Source of the DNA: Triatoma infestans | Lineage: Eukaryota > Arthropoda > Insecta > Hemiptera > Reduviidae | DNA: 64,000 bases | Direction: 5' to 3' | Assembly (NCBI GenBank): GCA_011037195.1 | Contig: JAAEAF010002351.1 | Span: 1 to 64,000 of the forward strand | Shown here: in pieces, positions 10,202-21,208 of the stretch | Layout of the letters: the number at the start of each line of letters is the position of its first letter | How positions within the stretch are numbered: position 1 is the first letter of the stretch | Made by a program: the position numbers and the translations under genes | The notes under the pieces: generated by a model | Seen by the model: the letters and a program-made list of their open reading frames with translations, nothing else | Database searches by the model: none | What the model was told of the DNA's origin: nothing

Positions 10202-10633
10202 TTCCAGCTAACACGTCTTTACTATTCAGTAATTACTGTAGAACCCAGAAAGAAATCCAGCCTCATTCCACAGTGCATTAACTGCCAGCAATTTGGACAC
10301 ACAAAAAGCTACTGCCGGCTTGATCCTAAGTGCGTGAAATGCGCAGGCGATCACCACTTCTCAGTCTGCCCACACCGCCAGCTCCATACTCCTAAATGTA
10401 TTAACTGCAATGGAGATCATGTTGCCAGCTACAGCCGATGTGAAACATTAACTAATTTAATCGATAAGAAGAAAACACGCCATGCAAGACATAACATAAC
10501 TGAAAATAAGACCCTCTTTCATGACAGTCCATCCAGAATGAACACTCAGCAAGCCGCACAAAGTAAACAGGATTTGAAGGTAAATAATCCCCCCGACTCA
10601 TACCTAACTGCTGGACTCAAAGAAGAAAAATAA
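10202..10633 (+). pseudogene. Jockey ORF1 (gag-like) C-terminal part
   Basis: The frame open from about 10210 encodes three CCHC knuckles: CINCQQFGHTKSYC, CVKCAGDHHFSVC and CINCNGDHVASYSRC. Gag-like ORF1 proteins of Jockey elements bind their own RNA and shuttle it to the target. The usual PRE_C2HC-type domain before the knuckles is lost with the 5' truncation; the last residues before them (RLYYSVITVEPRKKSSLIPQ) are its end. The C-terminal third is K/T/S rich and low in structure. It stops at 10633, 160 bases ahead of ORF2. Confidence 0.8.
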
Positions 10634-10792
10634 GCAAGCCGATACAACAAGACGCCACCAACATCTCTTCAGATTCTAATACTCCTGTAACCACTCTTAT
10701 AAAAGACCTTCTCCTGCAAATAATCACTCCCATAATACCTCTCCTAAGACAGTTACTTACTGACTTGATTCAGACTGTCCTATTTCCTAACC

Positions 10793-13485
10793 ATGAACCT
10801 TAGACAGCTCTCTACACATAACTTATCGCTGGTAAACTTGAATGCCAACGGAATAAAAACACGAACCTCTATATTCTACGACTTCCTCACTAGATACAAC
10901 ATAGACATAGGATGTATCACCGAAACACATCTCACTAGCACTGACCGACTTAAACTATCAGGTTATACCACCTACCGCACTGACCGACAGTCACGTATAG
11001 CCTCAGGTGGAGTCGCTCTCTGCGTGAAAAGGACCATAAAACATCATGAATTTCCTCTACCTCCACTGGAGAACCTTGAGGCAGTAGCTATCCAAGTTAG
11101 CACAGACACTGGACCACTAATTATTGTATCTGCATACTTGAAACCTAACTCTAGACTATTACAAGAAGACCTCCAAAGAATTTTCACACAAAACAGCACA
11201 TTACTACTAGGCGACCTTAATAGCAAACACACATACTGGGGATGTCGAACGACTAATAACAACGGTACCAGACTACTGACGGCGACAGACAACCTTAACA
11301 TACTAATCTCAGCTCCCGAAGAACCAACATTCTACCCCTCTGCACGCAGACATCAACCTGACATACTGGACATCGCACTGTTACACAACATTAATATTCC
11401 AATACATTTGGATTCATTAAGTGAATTAGACTCGGACCATCTTCCAGTATTATGCAGGTTTCACTCACACCTACAGCGCAGTGAACCACCGCCAAAACTA
11501 ATAACTGGAAAGATAGAATGGGAAACATTTAGACATGATTTTACCAAACTTCTGACTATACCCAAACATTTCGGAACCGCTGACGATATCGACACATCGC
11601 TAGACCTACTCACACAGATAATTCCCACAGCTGTACACAACTCTACCCACAAAAGGCAGAATAACAATAACAGACACAACTGGCTACCAGGACACATACT
11701 CAACCTAATTCATGAAAAAAACAGAATTCGAAAAGTATGGCAGAGGACTAGGAACCCGTCAGACAAGACCCACTTCAACCGACTAGCTAGACGAATCAAA
11801 TGGGAACTTGACAATCACAGAATCTCCAGATACACATCTTACTTAGAGGGTTTAACTCCGGGTGACTCTTGTCTCTGGAAAGAAACTAAAAGACTTCTTA
11901 ATGATCATTGCCAGATATTCTCACTGCAAGTTGGTGACAGACTTGCAACGAGTGATGAAGAAAAATGCGAAGTAATAGCAACACACTTGGAAAATAAATT
12001 CACACAATCTCACCAGACAGACCAAGACACTGACGAACACATCAACCATGAACTGCAACAACCTCATCACACCGTAGAGCTTCCTATCTCATTCACTTCC
12101 CCTTCAGAAATAACCTCCATAATCAAAGCACTTCCTAACAAAAAGACTCCCGGAGACGACCTAATATCGAACATTCTTTTAAAAAATCTACCTCCGAAAG
12201 GTGTCGCTTTCTTAACCTCAATATTTAATGCATGCCTCCGAATGGGTTACTTTCCTAAAAAATGGAAGAATGCAATAATAGTTGTATTCCACAAAGCCGG
12301 TAAACCAAAAATTGACCCGAATAACTACCGACCAATTAGCTTACTAAACTCTCTCTCAAAAATATTTGAGAAAATAATCTATAGACGACTATTAAAACAT
12401 CTGACTGACACAAACACAATTCCACCACATCAATTCGGATTCGACCAAAACACTCACCAGTACATCAAATTAAGAGAATTACAGAATACATAGTACACAA
12501 CTTTAAAAAAAGGAAACATACTGCAGCAATATTTCTAGACGTATCCGCTGCATTCGACACAGTTTGGCACTCAGGACTACTCTACAAACTCAGACACACA
12601 AACGCACCTGACTACATTACTCAAATCATAGGATCCTTTTTAAGGGACAGAACATTTCAGGTAAGAGTCAACAACACATATAGTACTAGACGCCAAATTC
12701 TCGCGGGACTACCGCAAGGTGCAATCATCAGTCCTATACTCTTTAACCTTTACTGTTCGGACATACCTGAACCAACTTCAGCTACTTTAGCCACATACGC
12801 AGATGACACAATGATAGCCTCAACTAACGACAACATTGACCAAAGCATCACTGACTTACAAACAACTATAGACATCATTACAAAATGGTTCCAAAAATGG
12901 AAGCTACGTCTCAACATCACTAAAACAGAAGCAAAAATTTTTTCTCTTCGGAGATTTCAAAATGAAGACCTTCGGCGACTAAAACTAAACAACCAGGAAA
13001 TACCCTGGAAACCGAAGGATCAAGGAGTGCGCTATCTTGGTGTAATCCTTGACACCAGACTCACCTGGAGACTACACATTAACAACAAACTACAACAAGC
13101 ATACAACCGACTGAAACAGTTATATCCACTTATAAACAGAAACACACCACTCAAACACTCCTGTACAGTACTTCTTTATAAGACGCTTCTCAGACCTCTG
13201 TGCACATACGCTTGCCCAGTCTGGATAACTGCCAGCAACACACTGACGAAACGACTTCAGACATTTCAAAACAAAGTACTCCGAATTGCTTTAAGAGCCC
13301 CTTGGTTCACCAGAACCACACAAATACACAGAGAACTAGACATTACAGATATTCACACACACATGACTAAATTAACAGACAACTTCTTCCTCATACTTCA
13401 CACACTATCCTCAACGTCCCACTACAACATCGGGGAACCTACTCACTCTAGAAGACTGAAACCGCGACTCTACCAAGATTTATGA
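10793..13485 (+). pseudogene. Jockey ORF2: endonuclease and reverse transcriptase, one frameshift
   Basis: It starts with Met at 10793. The AP-type endonuclease occupies residues 1-220, with the catalytic residues in NANG, TETHL, GDLNSKH, DILDIAL and SDHLP. The RT follows: GNYRPISLLN-like (NNYRPISLL, about 12322), then a frameshift near 12450 that ends the first frame at 12493. The second frame resumes with AAIFLDVSAAFDTVWHSGLL, GLPQGAIISPILFN and the active site TYADDT near 12793, then the C-terminal thumb and connection to the stop at 13485. There is no RNase H, as expected for Jockey. The enzyme nicks genomic DNA and primes cDNA synthesis. Apart from the frameshift all motifs are intact. 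Confidence 0.88.
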
Positions 13486-13572
13486 AATAACATATTTTAC
13501 CTCTAATCTCTATGTGTAAAGCTCTTGGTGAGCTGGCCCATATTATGATTTGTAAATAAAAAAAAAAATATA

Positions 13573-13585
13573 TATATTTTATTTT
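13573..13585 (+). repeat. Target-site duplication, right copy (Jockey-1)
   Basis: This is identical to 10176-10188. The interrupted PLE sequence continues immediately after it with GATTAGATATTT. Confidence 0.85.
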
Positions 13586-13925
13586 GATTAGATATTTATA
13601 AAGTAAATCTCCGTCTAACAACAGAGTTTAAAAATTAAACCACGTGTTGTTTCTATTGTAAGGAAAATTTTCCCTTTAACGACCCAAACACGTGTTTTCC
13701 CACCCAGCTGACCATCCACCCCTTGACCTAGTTTAAGAGTATAGTTTTAAATACAGTCAGTGTGAAAACTAACTCTGCTCTGTGCAAGTCTGTGTTGTCA
13801 CACTGTCTGAATAACGCATCCTGAAGATGGGCGAACGCCCGAAACCGGTCGATGACCACAAAAAGAAGCAGGCTACACGGAAAATGTCTCTGATGCTTTC
13901 CAGCTCTGCGGAACCAACCCCATAG
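13586..13925 (+). repeat. PLE pseudo-LTR and 5' end, continuation
   Basis: This continues the PLE cut at 10188: 3' UTR end, CACGTG blocks, and 5' end with ribozyme, up to the TCTGCGGAACCAACC word that marks the start of the coding region in the copy at 1370. The coding region does not follow, so this is a truncated tandem copy. Confidence 0.8.
13817..13854 (+). ncRNA. Minimal hammerhead ribozyme, copy A3
   Basis: The ribozyme segment is identical to copy A1: stem I CATC/GATG, core CTGAAGA (13821-13827), stem II GGGC/GCCC, GAAA, ACCGGT, cleavage after C13850. All pairings are intact. Confidence 0.85.
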
Positions 13926-14152
13926 CAACTAACTTGTATATAATTATGTGGGGAGGTTATAAGGTTATGTTACTATGTGTATGTGATTAATGGCAAAATG
14001 GAATTATTGTAAGTTATGATTAGACATTAGAAAAATAGTGTATAATAAATTTGTTTCTGTTTTGCAGAATACTCCATAACTAAATTTTTAATAGTGTTGT
14101 AAAGTGTGCTCAGTGTCTTATCAAGTTATTTTTATTAGGGGGGGGGGGGGCA
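13926..14152 (+). repeat. Dispersed repeat ending in poly-G
   Basis: The stretches TGTATATAATTATGTGGGGAGGTTATAA and AGTTATTTTTATTAGGGGGG are found inverted at about 35200-35255, so this is a repeat family linked to the type B ribozyme repeat. It ends in a run of 12 G (14139-14150). Confidence 0.55.
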
Positions 14153-14154
14153 AT

Positions 14155-14296
14155 AAGATAAAAAGCAAACTGAACCCCAACCAAGACGAAAACCCCACAA
14201 CACCCTACTTGTTCGTCACTTTCACATACATAGGGAACGAGGTCTACAAACTGACAAACTTTTTCAAAAAACTAGGCTTGAGAACAGCATTCAGAA
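14155..14296 (+). pseudogene. Second PLE, segment before GIY-YIG, interrupted
   Basis: The frame reads LFVTFTYIGNEVYKLTNFFKKLGLRTAFR, which is the linker between RT and GIY-YIG in PLE proteins (given here in shortened form: FTYIG, FFKKLGLRTAFR). It is cut at 14296 by a LINE and resumes at 18361 with TNNKLVNKICTH, in the same frame across the 14-bp target duplication. Confidence 0.8.
14283..14296 (+). repeat. Target-site duplication, left copy (composite LINE)
   Basis: AACAGCATTCAGAA equals 18347-18360, and the PLE reading frame continues across it. Confidence 0.9.
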
Positions 14297-14339
14297 GGTT
14301 GGCCAATTTTGGTTTAATTGAAATCAATATTTGTGATTT

Positions 14340-15130
14340 GTGATAAAATAAATTTACTGCCATTGTATATTGGTTTTGGAAATTGGGTGGAAAGTTTTAA
14401 TTTTCTGTCCGACTTTGTTGTCACATATAATCATTTACAGTACTTACTGCTCGGAGATTGGAATGGCAGACTAGCCGCGGAACAATGTATTGATGCTGAT
14501 ATAGACCTTGGAATTTGTTCAGTAGAAAGAAAATCCAAAGATAATATCATTAATTGTGAAGGGAAACAGATTTTAGAGTTGTGTGAGGTGCAGGGGCTTA
14601 TTGTTCTGAATGGAAGAACGCCTGGTGATAAGCAGGGACAATATACTTACATTTCTCCTCGTTGAAGTTCTGTTATCGACTTGGCTGCACTATCTATAGA
14701 CTCATTAAGATTAGTTGAAGATTTTCGTGTAAAGAGGGTTTTTTGGTCGGACCATATGGCCAATAAAAGTAAAGTCACGCCTGGACCTAGAAAAAAAGGA
14801 TGTTATAAGCTTGCCAATGCGTCCTAGATTAAAATGGAGGCCTTTATATTCTCAACAATATAGGACTAGATTGGAGGAATCAATCCAAAATAAATGTGAG
14901 TTGAAGAGGGATTTACAAGAACTTAAAGATATAATAAGAAGATGCTCTGGTGCATATAATAAAAAAACAACCGTTTGAAGCTAAGCAACCGTGGTTTGAT
15001 TTTCAGTGTTTGAATCTTTGAGCCAGAGTTTATAAATTACTTAATTTATTCCGCAAAACCAATTCTGATATTGTTAGGAAGCAATACTGTTTTGAAAGAA
15101 ATTCATTTAAAAGGTTATGTGAATTAAAAC
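14340..15130 (+). pseudogene. LINE endonuclease domain, decayed
   Basis: LLGDWNGRLA (about 14450-14480) is the GD-N motif of the AP endonuclease, and the following LIVLNGRTPGD-QGQYTYISPR matches the NGRSAGDTPSKFTFIS of the copy at 27280. The SDH motif appears as WSDHMA near 14747. Stops at 14662 and many shifts follow. The spacer between endonuclease and RT runs to 15130, where a PLE fragment is inserted. Confidence 0.65.
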
Positions 15131-15138
15131 GAAAAAAA

Positions 15139-15315
15139 TATTTGTTGTGGTGGTTGGTTCCGCAGAGCTGGAAACATCAGAGACATTTTCCGTGGTAGCC
15201 TGCTTCATTTTGTGGTCATCGACCAGTTTCGGGCGTTCGCCCATCTTCAGGATGCGTTTTTCAGACAGTGTCACAACACAGACTTGCACAGAGCAAATTC
15301 AGTTTTACACACTGA
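15139..15315 (-). repeat. PLE 5' fragment inserted in LINE
   Basis: This is the reverse complement of about 1225-1390: GGTTCCGCAGAGCTGGAAA through the ribozyme and the CACTGTCTGA block. It breaks the LINE coding region, which resumes at about 15320. Confidence 0.75.
15217..15254 (-). ncRNA. Minimal hammerhead ribozyme, copy A4
   Basis: Minus strand: stems I and II are intact; stem III reads ACTGGT, so a dimer would have G-T wobbles. Cleavage is expected after the C at 15221. Confidence 0.75.
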
Positions 15316-15319
15316 GTCA

Positions 15320-17215
15320 GTCTGTACATCAAGTTCTGCACATCAAGTTTGTAATACAAATTTTGGAGGGTAATTCTTCTAGATTAATACATTTGATAAC
15401 TTCCGAAATAATTAGAAAAAACGTACTTTGGTGTAATGATTGGGTAAGTACTTGGAGCAAGAAATTAAATTTGCTTAGTGGTAATTCGGTACAGATCGGC
15501 GAGTGGAAGAACAAATTAAAAGATTTTGAAAAAGGCTTGATCAACTATTACCAAGCAGAATACAGAAGGAGAGCTTTGCAGGTCATTTCCACCCAATTTA
15601 CAGGCACCTATCATTCCAGGTCAACTACAATACTATTTCTGACATAATAATGTTAGTTTAATAATGAAATTAAGAGGTGAGCTTTTAAAGTTGAATTATA
15701 AACTTTATATTCAAGGGAAAATATGCCTTTGTTCAATTTGCAATTTGAAAGAAGTAAATTATGGAGTAAGGTCTACAGTTTAGGTGTAAGTCGGAAAATC
15801 CTACAAGTTATCAAAAATTTGTATGACAATGCTTCGATGGTAATTCAAGTCGATAATGATTGCTCTAAAGAGATATTGCTTTCGGAGGGAATTTTGCAGG
15901 GTGAAATCTTGAGTCCTCTCTTATTTTCCTGAGATTTTTATCTGAGAGATATAGTGACTTTTTTTGCCTCTAGGGGTTTATCCGGAGTCTTCCTAAATAA
16001 GGATAAAGATCTGAATATGATCCTTTATGCAGATATGGTACTTCTTGCCCCCACGTGGATCAGTGCCCAAAAACAATTAAATGCTTTAAGAGTACTGCGA
16101 AGAGAATTTGCTATCGGTGAATACCAGTAAATCTTTCGCTATGATATTTTCCAAGGGTGGAAATTTATCAAATGTAAAACAGTTATGTTATGGAGAACAT
16201 TGCATAAGTTTTACTAATAATTTCACGTACCTGGGGGTCCCATTTTCTCCATCAGCAAAGTTCTCTAAAGGGGGTGAATACTTTCTTTCACAAAATATAG
16301 CTGCTACGGCTTCAGTTATGTCTCTGCTAAAGTCATATAAGAGTGATAGTTGGGAAACTAAGAGTGCCTTATATCTCTGAGAGTGTGCTCTTATACTTGG
16401 TTGAAATCTGGGGTTGTGACTTCAGTAACGTAATAGAAAGAGGGCAACTGAGATTTTTGAAATTACATCTACACCTTCCAAGAAACACACCTGACTTTTA
16501 TGTTAGGATTGAAACTGGAAGGACACATACCAAATTAAAAATTTTTAAAAGAGTATTAGGCTGGTGGATGAAATTACTTGATATGTCTGATTGTCGCCTC
16601 CCTAAACAGTGCTTTGTAAGGTTGGAAGAATTGGGTGGAAGATATAATATGCACTATAACTGGGTGATGGCACTCAGAAACTACCTGACCTTTATCGGTG
16701 ATGAGGAATTATGGTTATTACAGAACGTTAACGTGGTTCGTAAGAGTTTCCCTTCTTTAGTGGAATCATTTAAAAACAACTTGCTGTCCAAAGACATCGA
16801 GTTAGTACTAAACAGTCGCTTTAACTCGTTTTATAGGCATTTAAGTAATCTAAACTTGGAAGAATTTTATTTTACTTACAATATTCACATTAATAAATTA
16901 AGATGAATAGCTCAACTTTGTTTACATTATAAAAAGATTTGTAAAGTATATTACAATCAGCAGAAATTTGAATTTAATATTGATAGATTCTGTAAACTAT
17001 GTTTATTAAACGAACCCGATGATGTTGTACATGCCATCACAAGGTGTCCTACTCTTTCAGCAAACAGAGATCCACTTATTCAAAAATATTGTCGTGAAAT
17101 AGAAAGTTATGACGAAATTTTCATAAATTTTCTTTCTTTTACAGAGCCAGATCATCTCAGTAAGTTAAACGATGTCTTTGCTTTTTGTTTAAATATGTTC
17201 AAATTAAGAAGCATT
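15320..17215 (+). pseudogene. LINE reverse transcriptase and C-terminus, decayed
   Basis: Frames spread over 15320-17215 match the LINE at 28597-30006: YDNASMVIQVDN and EGILQGEILSPLLFS (15850-15930), an active site read as LYADMVLLAPT near 16026 (the second D of YADD replaced by M through an indel), TYLGVPFSPSAKF, RIETGRTHTKLKIFKRVLGW, and a terminal Cys-His knuckle CKLC---DDVVHAITRCP (16993-17050). Stops and shifts make it nonfunctional. Confidence 0.7.
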
Positions 17216-17835
17216 TTTTTTATTAATTTGAAAGCTGTATTTGAAGTTATATTTGTTCTGTTTTTATTTTTTATATTTTTTTTTTATTTATTTATTTTAC
17301 ATATTGTCTTTGTATTTATTTATTATTATTATTATTATTTTTGTTTTATTAAGTTATTATGTTGTATTTGTTTATCTTATTTATTATTATTTATCAGGAG
17401 GATTATTATTTATTTATTTTTTTACCAGGAGGAATCCATTTTTCTGTTTCTCATTACTATCATTGAAGTATTTTTTGCTCATTTATTACTATTATTTATT
17501 TTGTTTATTTTTGCCCATGTGAATCCATTTTCTTTGTTCTTTTATTCAAATTTATTTTTAACTTCTTTTACTCTCATTATGTATTTATTTTCTACCTTTT
17601 GTTGTTTGAGTATATATGTAGTTACTTAAGTTTACCTACCTTACTCATTTATAATTTTTTTATTTTTTTTTTCAGTATTTGTTATATTTTTTCAGCAAGC
17701 ATTAGTTATATTTATTTACTAGAAGTATTTTGTCATACTTTATGCAATTTTTTTTTTTGCTTTCTATCTCTTTTCTTTTGTATTTTCGAGGTTCATCTCC
17801 CTCTGTATACCGCTAAGGTTAAAACAGTTGTAAAA
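17216..17835 (+). repeat. T-rich LINE 3' UTR or simple-sequence block
   Basis: This is mostly TTTAT, TTATT and ATT runs. Long frames here encode only F, L, I and Y and are artefacts of composition. It ends in an A13 run (17831-17843). Confidence 0.6.
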
Positions 17836-17844
17836 AAAAAAAAA

Positions 17845-18346
17845 ATTGAAAGAAGTAGAGGACGTATTTCACTTCCTTGGCCGGTGTCCTATTTTCAGCT
17901 ATATCCGCAAAAAGTATTTTAATTTAGAATCTCTAACGGATGGGGCTATGTTAACTTTACTCAACGGGTCTGATTGGACGGGCCTTATAAATTATAGTAA
18001 ACATGCCTTACCTTACAGAAAATTTCTTGTTGATCAATTTAATTATTAATCTATACTTTTACTCTACCTTTTTTATCTTGAGAAAAATTATTTTAAATTA
18101 AATTATTTTAAGTTTCAGTTAAAATGTTTTGTAAATTTTTAAGTTTATGTTTTCTAATTTGCACTTTTATATACTTTTTATATTACCTTAATTTTCATTT
18201 GTAGAAGACCTTTGCAATACTTAAGTTCACAAACCTGTGCTCTTGACAGACGGCCTTTGCCATTGTCACTAAATTACTTTTTTGTATGGAATGATTGTAT
18301 ATTACTGTATGTTAATAAAAGTATTTATCTATCTATCTATCTATCT
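17845..18346 (+). pseudogene. LINE-B C-terminal end and 3' UTR
   Basis: EVEDVFHFLGRCPIFS then WTGLINYSKHALPYRKFLVDQFNY with a stop at 18047 matches the end of the LINE at 60580-60793 (ENTFHFIAQCP, YTKAALNFRKDLVKEFNY). The 3' UTR follows, with a (TATC)n tail at 18325-18346. Confidence 0.7.
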
Positions 18347-18360
18347 AACAGCATTCAGAA
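18347..18360 (+). repeat. Target-site duplication, right copy (composite LINE)
   Basis: This is identical to 14283-14296. Confidence 0.9.
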
Positions 18361-18829
18361 CAAACAATAAACTTGTAAACAAAATATGCACTCATACTGA
18401 AACAACCAACCTATATGACAAAAGTGGCATTTATAAACTCTCTTGCCCCGAATGCAATTGCACGTACATAGGCCAGACCGGAAGACGCCTCAAAGACTGG
18501 TATAAAGAACATCTACGCCACATACAAATACAACAAAACCGACTCCACTTATGCTAACCAACTTACAAAGAACTACCACGAATCACAAGTATAGACAAAA
18601 CAATGGTCTTATTACATCAAAGCACAAAAGGAAGACGAATGCACGTTCTAGAAAAAATAGAAATATACAAACACAAGACTATCCACATAATGAATGACCA
18701 AATAAACTATAATTCAGACACACTCTTTAAGGTCATTCCCCACACCTAACTATATTACAAACATACCACCAACTAGTATACAACACATATCTATGCATAA
18801 GTATATATATGTATATACACATATATATA
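18361..18829 (+). pseudogene. Second PLE: GIY-YIG domain and 3' end
   Basis: It continues the PLE cut at 14296. SGIYKLSCPECNCTYIGQTG (18426-18485) is the GIY-YIG core with paired cysteines, followed by R-LKDWYKEH. A frameshift near 18540 moves the tail (STKGRRMHVLEKIEIYKHK) to another frame, which stops near 18748. An A/T microsatellite (18795-18829) follows and is the target of the Gypsy insertion. Confidence 0.8.
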
Positions 18830-19091
18830 TGTAAGGCTGCAGCCTAACCTAATCTACACATGGGATATAACCGTGCGTTACCTTCTTAAAAACGTTACCA
18901 CACTGTGTTGTTTGTATTAATAACTATAATTATTATAATTATTTATTACTTTGTTACCTTTTGGGAAGTTACGTGTAATTTAATTCTTTTCAGGTAACTG
19001 TATGTTATTATAGTCTTAGTATACTGTTTATACTGTTGTTTATAACCTACTTGTAATATGTCTTTTCAGAATAAAATCACGTAACGATTTT
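18830..19091 (+). repeat. 5' LTR
   Basis: It starts TGTAAGGCTGCAGCC and ends CACGTAACGATTTT, identical to 22260-22521. It carries AATAAA near its 3' end (19069-19074). The end is not the usual CA; the boundary is set by where the two copies diverge. Confidence 0.93.
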
Positions 19092-19127
19092 AGAAATTAA
19101 ATTACATTCACCCCAACTGGTAAGAAG

Positions 19128-20262
19128 ATGGCCCAACTTTTTGTTCGTGTGGTGAAGAAAGCCGAGAAGGAATTCGTGATCCACTGTATTTCTACGGATA
19201 AGAAGATTTGGAACTTATTACCAGAAGAATCCAAGGACTCAAAGGTCCACACAATTTTATCAAGTAAGAAACCCATTCAAAATGCTATGTATGCTATAAA
19301 AAATGTGAATGGTTACAGAACAGTAGCTATTATGATTGACGACGATATTCGGAAAGAATACTTTGATGAAGCGTCTAACGTTTGTTTCCAAGAATTACCA
19401 TTGGAAGAATATTCTCTAATAACAGTTTCTCCACGATCCATAGAACCCCTACAAACAGAGTTAGAAGACCGAATCAGACAATTGGAGCAACAGTTAAAAT
19501 CAAATTACATTCAAAACGAAATTAAACTGCATCATATTGAGAAGAAATTTGTTTTAGACAAATTCGAAAAAAAAATCCGATCCTGTAGAATGGTTACGTA
19601 GGTTTGAAGAAGAATGTTGCAGATTTCAAATAAACTCCGATACTGTAAAGGTTCAAGCTTTAGGCTTTTTTGTCACCGGTCCAGCAAAAGACTGGTATAA
19701 AACGAATTTGAAAAAGATAGGTCTAAACAATGACGACTGCTGGGTAAACTGGAAGAATTCTTTCCGCAATGTTTTCGTAGATAAAGGGTGGTCAGTTGTC
19801 AGAAGAGCTTTCAACTACAAATATTTAGCAGGATCACTAGTGGATTATGCACTCGCAAAGGAGAGACTATGCAAAGTTGAACCCAATGCTACTACGATAT
19901 CGCGCATAAACCAAATCGTCACTGGTTTACCAATTGGAGTTCAAGATGCGCTTGATAGGGAAGAGGTAACCACGCTTGACAAGCTATATACAGACCTCCG
20001 AAAATTAGGAAACACCTTTACTAGAAAAAAGAAAGAGAAGCCGCTAAGCCCAACGCTAAACAGAAAGTCTGTTGTAAATCCTGTAAAAAAATCTGAAATT
20101 CACCTGAAAAACGACCCCCAACGAAAACCTTGCTCGATTTGTGCGGCCCTTGGTTTCCACAATCGTTACCACTTACTATCCGACTGCCGTAACAAAAACC
20201 AAACACCTGAAAAGCTGAAATCAAATTTGACTGAATGTTCTACAAATTCAAACGACTATTGA
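19128..20262 (+). pseudogene. Gypsy gag, one frameshift
   Basis: Met at 19128 opens a 157-codon frame (MAQLFVRVVKKAEKEF) ending in a coiled-coil-like stretch. A length change in the A-run at 19568-19576 shifts the frame; the second frame carries the retrotransposon gag core (WLRRFEEECCRFQI, GPAKDWY, WNSFRNVF-like) and a zinc knuckle of the form C-x2-C-x5-H-x3-H-x4-C (CSICAALGFHNRYHLLSDC) before the stop at 20260. Gag forms the particle that packages element RNA. The knuckle coding region is partly duplicated downstream (20332-20413). Confidence 0.85.
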
Positions 20263-20331
20263 AAATCAATCTTGATAATGAAGATTTAAACTAGAGACGC
20301 GGGCGAAGTTAGATCCGTTGATAAAGCTAAA

Positions 20332-20960
20332 TGTAAATCCTGTAAAAAAATCTGAAATTCACCTGAAAAACGACCCCAACGAAAACCTTGCTCGATTTGT
20401 GCGGCCCTTGGTTATTAATGACAGCTTAAAAATCAAGTCTGTATATGATTGTGGCTCAAATGTCAGATTAATTAATCAACGAATTGCTGATTTGCTTAAG
20501 TTGAAATTAATGGAACATAGAAGAGTTCTAAAAACTGTCAACGGACTTAATTTCACTTCAGCCCGGGCTACGATTATGCTTCGCATTGGAAACATAACAG
20601 ATTACATAACAACTTACGTTGTAAAGAATGATAATTTCTCCTATGATCTATTGCTAGGTATCGATGCCATCAAAAAATTCAAATTAATTCAAGATAAGAA
20701 TTTAAAGACTTCCCAGCGTACAAATAAAACAAGTATAATAGATCTACAGGAAGATCAATCCCATAGAGATCAGAAACAATCACATACAAATCAACAGGTT
20801 ACAGCGAATACTGAAGATATGGAAGAGTATACTGAAGTAAATTTCAATGAACATTTGCATATAGATGAATTTACAGCTGACCTGCAACACATTGAAAATG
20901 ATGACAAGAAACAAATAATTTTGCAACTGATTGAAAAATATAAACAGTTATATTTTATCT
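20332..20960 (+). pseudogene. Gypsy aspartic protease with DCG active site
   Basis: After a duplicated 82-base piece of gag, the frame gives LKIKSVYDCGSNVRLIN (about 20427-20475), the retropepsin active site with Cys where Thr or Ser is usual (D-T/S-G), and YDLLLGIDAIKKF (20643-20680), the C-terminal LLG motif. The protease releases gag and pol products. An acidic linker and the lead-in to RT (DDKKQIILQLIEKYK) follow, then the sequence jumps to RNase H. Whether DCG is active is unknown. Confidence 0.75.
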
Positions 20961-20974
20961 TTTTATTCAGTTAT

Positions 20975-21197
20975 ATATCTTTATTTATCCCAGTTCAACT
21001 TCAATGTTATATATAAAAAAGGAAAAGCAAATATTCTTGCTGATTTGTTATCTAGAAATCCAGTCCTTGAATATTTCGAGAACGAGGATGCGATCCAGGT
21101 AGTAAATTTGATAGATTTATCCACCATACTAAAAGACCAAACAGAGCATCTCTCTGCTTTAAAAGTAGCAAAACAGACGGAATATAAAAGGGAATAG
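20975..21197 (+). pseudogene. Gypsy RNase H C-terminal stub
   Basis: SQFNFNVIYKKGKANILADL and LSRNP (20985-21065) are the end of Ty3/Gypsy RNase H (K-G-N-ADALSR). Everything between the RT lead-in and this point is gone. Confidence 0.8.
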
Positions 21198-21208
21198 TAC
21201 TTAAGAAA

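Larger units (their letters stand above)
10189..13572 (+). mobile_element. Jockey-clade LINE (Jockey-1), 5'-truncated
   Basis: About 3.4 kb bounded by a 13-bp target duplication. It contains the end of ORF1 (three zinc knuckles), ORF2 (endonuclease plus RT) and an A-rich 3' tail (13553-13572). It starts inside ORF1. Only one frameshift is seen in ORF2, so this is a young copy. It carries the strand of the surrounding PLE and opposes the host SV2-like gene. Confidence 0.9.
14297..18346 (+). mobile_element. Composite LINE insertion with ATCT-repeat tail
   Basis: This 4.05-kb segment is bounded by a 14-bp target duplication and ends in (TATC)n. It holds an endonuclease, an inserted PLE fragment, RT and C-terminal sequences akin to the LINE at 26222-30499, a long T/A-rich stretch, and then a second C-terminal end akin to the LINE at 58672-61165. 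Two different 3' ends in one insertion suggest a chimera or a nested pair. Confidence 0.75.

Noticed and set aside
11044..11703. Minus-strand frames inside Jockey ORF2
   Set aside because: They are shadows; the plus strand is a continuous endonuclease with all catalytic residues.
17195..17922. Long overlapping frames rich in F, L, I and Y
   Set aside because: They arise from TTTAT and TTATT simple sequence; both overlapping frames are open for the same reason and neither has any motif.
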